Positions 50,671 through 54,729 of a stretch of DNA of 54,729 bases are shown here, piece by piece. The notes below the pieces were generated by a model. That model saw only the letters and a program-made list of their open reading frames with translations, was not told where the DNA came from and searched no databases. The DNA lies in NCBI RefSeq assembly GCF_001552155.1, contig NZ_BCQQ01000036.1, forward strand, positions 1-54,729, read 5' to 3'. Numbering within the stretch: position 1 is the first letter of the stretch; each line of letters begins with the position of its first letter. Origin of the DNA: Actinomadura formosensis NBRC 14204 (lineage in GTDB: Bacteria; Actinomycetota; Actinomycetes; Streptosporangiales; Streptosporangiaceae). The translations under genes were made by a program, and so were the position numbers.

Positions 50671-51360
50671 ATGGCGCATTACTGCGATGTGGAAACCCAG
50701 GAGGGCGGCGGTTGCCGACGCCGGGTCAATGCCGCGACCTGCAAGGACCATGTGAACGGGCCTGTGCCGCGAAAGAGCGGCAGAAGTAATCGGGCGCCCG
50801 TTCGGTTACGCAACCTACGCCCCGAAGCACTGCCGCACAAGACGGTGCAGATGGAGGCGGCTCCCGCCGAGAAGGCTTCCATCACCCTTTTGGATGCGGT
50901 CACGATCGTTCAGCAACTCCCTGTCGACTGGCGAGGCAAGATCGCGGAACAGTCGGTACGGCTGGTCGGCAGAGAGTTGTGGGGCGACTTCCTGCGGCAG
51001 AGAACCGCTGGTCTCTGCCACCCGCTCGCCCGGACGGCACGCGAACTCCTCGCTATCAAGGCGACTGTCGGCCGGCTACCGGGCGAGGCGGCTACTGGCG
51101 CCGCACGCCGTGCCGGTGCGCCACCCGCCGTCCAGGCGATGGCCGAACGGTTCGCTTCCGGACTGGGCATCACGACGACGATCGAACAGAAGATCGCCGC
51201 CACTGCCCACGCTGTCCGGGTTCTCGGCGTCTTCGTCTGCGTCATCACGGACGCTGTTCCGAGCTGCCAATGCCTCAAGGACCTCGTGGCGGAGAACATG
51301 CCCAGAGAGGAGTTCGAGACCAAACTGTGGCACCTCATGGAGCCTCGCCCGCCGACCTAA
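50671..51360 (+). CDS. Hypothetical protein with N-terminal Cys/His cluster
   Basis: 229 residues from ATG 50671. The head MAHYCDVETQEGGGCRRRVN followed by AATCKDH has C-x9-C-x8-C-x2-H spacing, a possible zinc knuckle of the type seen in some phage and mobile-element proteins. The rest is helical without further motif. Codon use is less GC-biased than in the core genes, which suggests acquisition. Function unknown; not certain to be expressed. Confidence 0.55.
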   Translation: MAHYCDVETQEGGGCRRRVNAATCKDHVNGPVPRKSGRSNRAPVRLRNLRPEALPHKTVQMEAAPAEKASITLLDAVTIVQQLPVDWRGKIAEQSVRLVGRELWGDFLRQRTAGLCHPLARTARELLAIKATVGRLPGEAATGAARRAGAPPAVQAMAERFASGLGITTTIEQKIAATAHAVRVLGVFVCVITDAVPSCQCLKDLVAENMPREEFETKLWHLMEPRPPT

Positions 51361-51501
51361 CCTGGCTGTGCGCCAACTCAAGACGCTTCCGAAGCCACGA
51401 GGACATCCTGTTTCACCGACTTCTTCGCGCGGAGGATCGATAGGGGCCGCGTGAGACTCCTTTTGGCAATCGGCCCTTCTTGATCGGGAGGGGTTTTAAC
51501 G

Positions 51502-51544
51502 TGGGAGTCGGCGAGGGAACTTGAACCCCTGACCTTCTGTTTGC
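51502..51544 (-). repeat. Partial tRNA-Thr 3' end, candidate attachment-site copy
   Basis: Matches the 43 nt at the right edge of the window (54687-54729) at 39 of 43 positions, from the anticodon loop to the 3' end. The 5' half of a tRNA is not present beside it, so it is a duplicated tRNA fragment, typical of an att site left by integration at a tRNA gene. Confidence 0.7.
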
Positions 51545-51632
51545 GAGCAAGATCAGCGACGTCCAGGACCGTCCCCACACGCCTCCTGACCAGCGCCGCA
51601 CCCTCCCGAGGGGCCACATCCGCCCAAGATCA

Positions 51633-52038
51633 TCAAATCCCGTTGTCGGCACTGGCGTTAGCATCCGGCGCGGGAAACTGGGCAATGTATCGCAGAGCCC
51701 GCTCCCAGGGATCGAAGGCAAAGAGCGACCGGGGCCGGTGGTGATGGCGTATGCAGAACGTGTCGAGGTCCATATGGATCGGATGCGGCCGCAAGCCGCT
51801 CAGCGGTTCGGCGGCGCGTGCGACCCTCAGGAGTTCGGCCTGCAAGGTCCATCCATCATGATCGAATGCCCAGGTGCCGTCCGTGACATAGACGTGGCCG
51901 GCGTCCCTCGCCCCTCGTGGCCAGAGCCCGACGGGATGGAACCCGGCGCCCGGGATAGGTCTCCATGAACGCGTACGCGAGGATGTGGCAAGCGCCAGCG
52001 GCGAAGAACGCCACGTCATCCCGATTCCAGGAGAGCAT
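51633..52038 (-). pseudogene. Hypothetical protein gene broken by a single-base frameshift
   Basis: From ATG 52038 the frame reads MLSWNRDDVAFFAAGACHIL then AYAFMETYPG. After that the coherent reading shifts by one base (near 51947-51953) and continues as AGFHPVGLWPRGARDAGHVY and VTDGTWAFDHDGWTLQAELL to the stop at 51633. One extra C in a GGGCGCCGGG stretch explains it. A real mutation or a sequencing error is equally possible. Family unknown. Confidence 0.6.
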
Positions 52039-52274
52039 TTGATCCCGTCGCTCGGCGCTGGTGCGTCTGAAGCACGCGCTCGGACGGTACACGCCTGGAA
52101 GCCTACGGAGCCAAGAACACAATGCCCCAGCCCGCGCACACGTCGCAGATTCGGCATAGGTCCCGGGGTGCTCGTTCACGCGAACGATGCGCAAGGTGTG
52201 ACAGACGGTCTCGCGCGGACGAGTGCCCCGGCTCGCGGGTCCAAGGGGTGGCGCAGCCCCCTGTTCGAGCCCGC

Positions 52275-52595
52275 TCAGCCCATGGACGGCACAAGAGTGA
52301 GCTTGATGTAGCCCGTGGCCGTCCAGCTTTGCCACATCTGGAACGCGTTGCCCGCTGGCTCAACCCGTATGTGGACGACTTCCCCAGGGGCTGCGGTGAA
52401 GGCGAGTCGAGGACTGCCTGACCAGTCGATACGGGCCTGTACCTCATGTGTTCCTGGGGCAATATCGACGCTGACCTCGCCGCCCGGTTTGATCTTTCCG
52501 TAGGGAGCGCCATACACGAATAGGCGGTAAGAACGCAGCAAATCCCGCAGGGCTCGCTTCGGCCGTGAGAAGACCACACGAGACGTGTCGGTCAT
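52275..52595 (-). CDS. Small hypothetical beta-rich protein
   Basis: 106 residues from ATG 52595. SRPKRALRDLLRSYRLFVYG is followed by YGKIKPGGEVSVDIAPGTHE, VQARIDWSGSPRLAFTAAPG and EVVHIRVEPAGNAF, a beta-sandwich-like pattern recalling PEGA-type or carrier folds. No signal peptide. No family recognised; isolated in the degraded region. Confidence 0.6.
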   Translation of the reverse strand: MTDTSRVVFSRPKRALRDLLRSYRLFVYGAPYGKIKPGGEVSVDIAPGTHEVQARIDWSGSPRLAFTAAPGEVVHIRVEPAGNAFQMWQSWTATGYIKLTLVPSMG

Positions 52596-52754
52596 GTCGC
52601 CATGGTCGCATATAGGCGGACGGGGCAGGAGGACGACCCTCCTCGTCCCTATGACGTCGGATACCTGGGACGGCTGCCCCGGCCGTCACCTGGTGGGAGA
52701 GCTGGCCATGGCCCATGACGAACCCTGAGGGGTGGCCATGGCATTGATGGCCGG

Positions 52755-53000
52755 GGAAAGATCGCGGCGGCCCGGGACGGGTGGATCTGCTTCGAAGACG
52801 AGGCCGGCCGGATCCTGAGACCGCCCAAAGCACGCACCTGGTTCCGCCGCGGCACCACCCCGGTCGCGGCGGTTTCGGGCAGGGGTTCGGGCCGGGTCTC
52901 CAGCACCGGGCTGGTGTGTTTCCAACCCGGCCGCCGAGACGTGCCACCCAGGCTGATCTACTGGACCGCCCCGCCGCGAAGCAGGCTGCGCGTTCACCCC
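52755..53000 (+). pseudogene. IS630-family transposase fragment
   Basis: In one frame the sequence reads DGWICFEDEAGRILRPPKAR, TWFRRGTTPVAAVSGRGSGR and VSSTGLVCFQPGRRDVPPRL, the first-Asp (FEDEAG) region of IS630/Tc1-type DDE transposases, and then loses similarity. No start codon, and the second and third acidic motifs are absent. A decayed insertion sequence. Confidence 0.75.
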
Positions 53001-53165
53001 ACGCCCCGCCCAAGCGCAGACACCTCCCTAAAGCAGCCGCATTGGGCCGCGCAGCCCCCTGGTTCGAGCTCGCTCAATTGGCCTGTCCGCTTGCCGCCAC
53101 CTTCTGGTCCCGAACCTGTACAGCAACGGATTCGGGTTCCATAGCGTTGGGCTGGGGCAAAGCCG

Positions 53166-53918
53166 TTACTTCACGGCCGCCTGGGCTGCGGACCAAGCGC
53201 GGGCGGTGACGCGTTTCTGGGTGCCGGAGCGGCTGTCCGTCCCAATGAACGCCATGGCCATCACCAACCGGCCAGAGCGGATGTTGATCCAGGTCGTATA
53301 GGCAGACATATCCACGTCGGGGAACGTCATCGTGAGTCGACTGCCGGTCAGTTCGGCATCGGATATAGCAGGCAACTGGGACTTGTTCAACGGTTGCGTG
53401 CTGACGATCACTGTTCGGCCTTGAATCTTGGTGGTCACCTTGTGTCTGCAGATAGCGGGAACGCTCAAACGAAAACGGGCCATGTCCGTGTTCTCCGGGA
53501 CCCAGACAAGCGTCTCACCGATTGAGCTCGCCCCAGACCGGTAGATGACCTGGGCCGAGGGTGAATCGCTGATCGTTGCGGGCCATTCGCCTGGAACTCC
53601 TCTCCCGCTCTGGCATCGCGCATCGACTCCAGACAATTCAGGCTCGGGCTGTGGACTGTCGCTCTGGAGCAATTCGCCGTACGTCCCGCTGGCTGGACCT
53701 GTCACAGGCTGCTGGCCAGACTCTTTTGGGATCAACGCAGCTTGAAGTTGCAGCGGGTCAACGGTCTTGCTGGGGGAAGCCGACGACTGACTATGAGAGG
53801 TTGCTGCAGATTTGTTGCGGTCGTTCGAAGGCAACCTTGGGCTGTCATGACCTCCACAGCTGACCACGCTGACGCACAATACGGTCGCGCTGGCGACAAA
53901 TCGCAAGGAATGCTGCAT
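53166..53918 (-). CDS. Putative lipoprotein
   Basis: 250 residues from ATG 53918. Lipoprotein signal MQHSLRFVASATVLCVSVVSC with the lipobox VVSC (Cys about 21). A Ser/Asn/Thr-rich linker is followed by a folded domain (GETLVWVPENTDMARFRLSV, DAELTGSRLTMTFPDVDMSA). Low GC for this genome. No family recognised; may be cargo of the integrated element. Export and membrane anchoring are likely. Confidence 0.7.
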   Translation of the reverse strand: MQHSLRFVASATVLCVSVVSCGGHDSPRLPSNDRNKSAATSHSQSSASPSKTVDPLQLQAALIPKESGQQPVTGPASGTYGELLQSDSPQPEPELSGVDARCQSGRGVPGEWPATISDSPSAQVIYRSGASSIGETLVWVPENTDMARFRLSVPAICRHKVTTKIQGRTVIVSTQPLNKSQLPAISDAELTGSRLTMTFPDVDMSAYTTWINIRSGRLVMAMAFIGTDSRSGTQKRVTARAWSAAQAAVK

Positions 53919-54185
53919 GAGAGTAGATCCTAAGACGTGGCCAACCACAAGAGGGCGGAGTTTCGTAAGGGTCGTGCTCCGGGTGCGAACTCAAGGGAAG
54001 GGCTGAGCATCATCGGCCCGGTGCTCCATGGGCTGCTTCACGTTTCTGGGGCGCGCGTGGGGTGGGGCGGCCGCGGACGGCGGCGCGAGACGGGACCGGA
54101 CGGAACAGGCCGCGCCCGGCGGGCCTCTGGGTACATGCTGCCGCTCCTCGTGCCCCCATAGCGTCTGGAAGTTCGCCGCGACCCT
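53919..54185. other. Stretch between lipoprotein and integrase remnant
   Basis: 267 nt; no coding sequence supported. It probably contains the lipoprotein promoter and eroded 5' part of the integrase. Confidence 0.4.
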
Positions 54186-54620
54186 CAGCCCGCCTCGCTC
54201 GGCGACCATGCGCAACTTGTCTCCGACGTCCTCAAGGCACAGCGTGCCCGCCAGTTCGCCGACACGTTCAAGCTCGGCGAAGCCTGGAAGGGCGTGGACA
54301 AGGACGTGGACGGCTACGTGTTCGCCACCCGGTGGGGAGAGCCTGTCCAGCCGGGCACCGTTTCTTCCCTCATGGTCGCGCTGATCAAAGAGCACAACGA
54401 CCGTGAGGATGTCGAGCCGCTGCCGCATGCTCGGCTTCACGATCTCCGGCACGTCCACGCGACGACGCTCCTCCTGGCGGGCGTCCCCGTCCACGGGGTG
54501 GCGGTGCGGCTGGGGCACGCTGATCCGGTGGTCACGCTGCGGGTCTAGGCGCACGTCGTCAACGAGCAGCTCGCCGAAGCGGCCGAGATCTTCGCTAAGC
54601 GGGTTGGCCGGGTCGCATAG
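54186..54620 (+). pseudogene. Tyrosine recombinase (integrase) remnant with stop at the catalytic Tyr
   Basis: The C-terminal catalytic domain is visible: AQLVSDVLKAQRARQFADTF, GYVFATRWGEPVQPGTVSSL, then the catalytic LHDLRHVHATTLLLAGVPVH (Arg, His) and RLGHADPVVTLRV (His). At the position of the nucleophile Tyr (TLRVY-AHV in related integrases) the codon is TAG at 54546-54548. The frame continues after it as AHVVNEQLAEAAEIFAKRVG to TAG 54618-54620. The N-terminal half is missing. Its position next to a tRNA gene indicates the integrase of an integrated element. Confidence 0.75.
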
Positions 54621-54629
54621 CGGTCGCAT

Positions 54630-54651
54630 CGTTAGCAAACCCGTTAGCAAA
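54630..54651 (+). repeat. Direct repeat beside the integrase
   Basis: CGTTAGCAAA occurs twice with a 12-nt period (54630-54639 and 54642-54651), between integrase and tRNA; possible arm-type recombinase sites. Confidence 0.45.
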
Positions 54652-54682
54652 AGGCCCCTTGCGATGGTCGCAAGGGGCCTTT
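54650..54682. terminator. Bidirectional terminator beside the tRNA
   Basis: A perfect 15-pair stem (AAAGGCCCCTTGCGA with its complement) closes a TGG loop, with A- and T-runs at its ends. Confidence 0.85.
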
Positions 54683-54690
54683 GAGCTGGG

Positions 54691-54729
54691 AGCCGGCGAG
54701 GGGACTTGAACCCCTAACCTTCTGTTTAC
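54691..54729 (-). tRNA. tRNA-Thr, 3' part (5' part outside window)
   Basis: On the minus strand the visible part has the T arm AGGGG-TTCAAGT-CCCCT, the acceptor strand CGCCGGC and discriminator T. Upstream, GTAAACAGA gives anticodon loop bases 35-36 as GT, so the anticodon is NGT, threonine. CCA is not encoded. The gene continues beyond the right edge. Confidence 0.8.

Noticed and set aside
51502..51544. A complete second tRNA gene
   Set aside because: Only the 3' half is present; no acceptor 5' strand or D arm can be found beside it.

Overview
This window comes from the chromosome of a high-GC actinomycete. The evidence is the GC-rich third codon positions, GTG and TTG starts, many apparently leaderless promoters, mycothiol genes (mshA), carD, HbhA-like and RegX3 homologues, and gene order matching conserved actinobacterial blocks. 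A member of Streptosporangiales/Thermomonosporaceae would fit, but that is inference.

Left part (1-30 kb). After a truncated MFS exporter and a DUF2207 / zinc-peptidase divergent pair comes a block resembling mycobacterial Rv0474-Rv0476 (XRE regulator, HbhA-like coiled-coil protein, DUF2516 membrane protein), preceded by an 18-bp perfect palindrome. It is followed by AlaX, then a TetR/MMPL divergent pair, a VapBC-like pair, a collapsed PadR regulator, a SMP-30 enzyme, bluB under a cobalamin riboswitch, a GT87 mannosyltransferase, a two-component system, a BlaI/M56 pair and a MarR/MFS pair. trpS has an upstream trp attenuator with a 12-residue leader peptide carrying tandem Trp codons. Next are a TetR gene, a methyltransferase, an internally deleted tnpB remnant, a winged-helix glycosylase-like protein, a macro-domain protein, a universal stress protein and an acyl-CoA synthetase.

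Middle core (30-46 kb). Housekeeping genes sit in conserved order: mshA, ybjN, gpmA, then (after a BNR/YCF48-like secreted protein) phoU divergent from senX3-regX3 with a PHO box between them. These are followed by an LpqE-like lipoprotein, a membrane protein, carD, ispF (with ispD missing between them), a DUF2637 protein, an ECF42-type sigma factor with its DGPF partner, cysS and rlmB.

Right part (46-54.7 kb). An EamA exporter is followed by a second ECF42/DGPF module (with a RibD-like reductase) and an S51 peptidase. The window then becomes lower in GC, gene-poor and full of broken genes. Two copies of a tRNA-Thr 3' end, 3.2 kb apart, bracket a frameshifted gene, an IS630 fragment, a lipoprotein and an integrase whose catalytic Tyr codon is read as TAG. 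This looks like a decayed tRNA-integrated element.

The most interesting signals are the four-segment trp attenuator, the bluB riboswitch, the two in-frame-collapsed genes (PadR and TnpB), the duplicated ECF42 modules, and several near-perfect operator palindromes.
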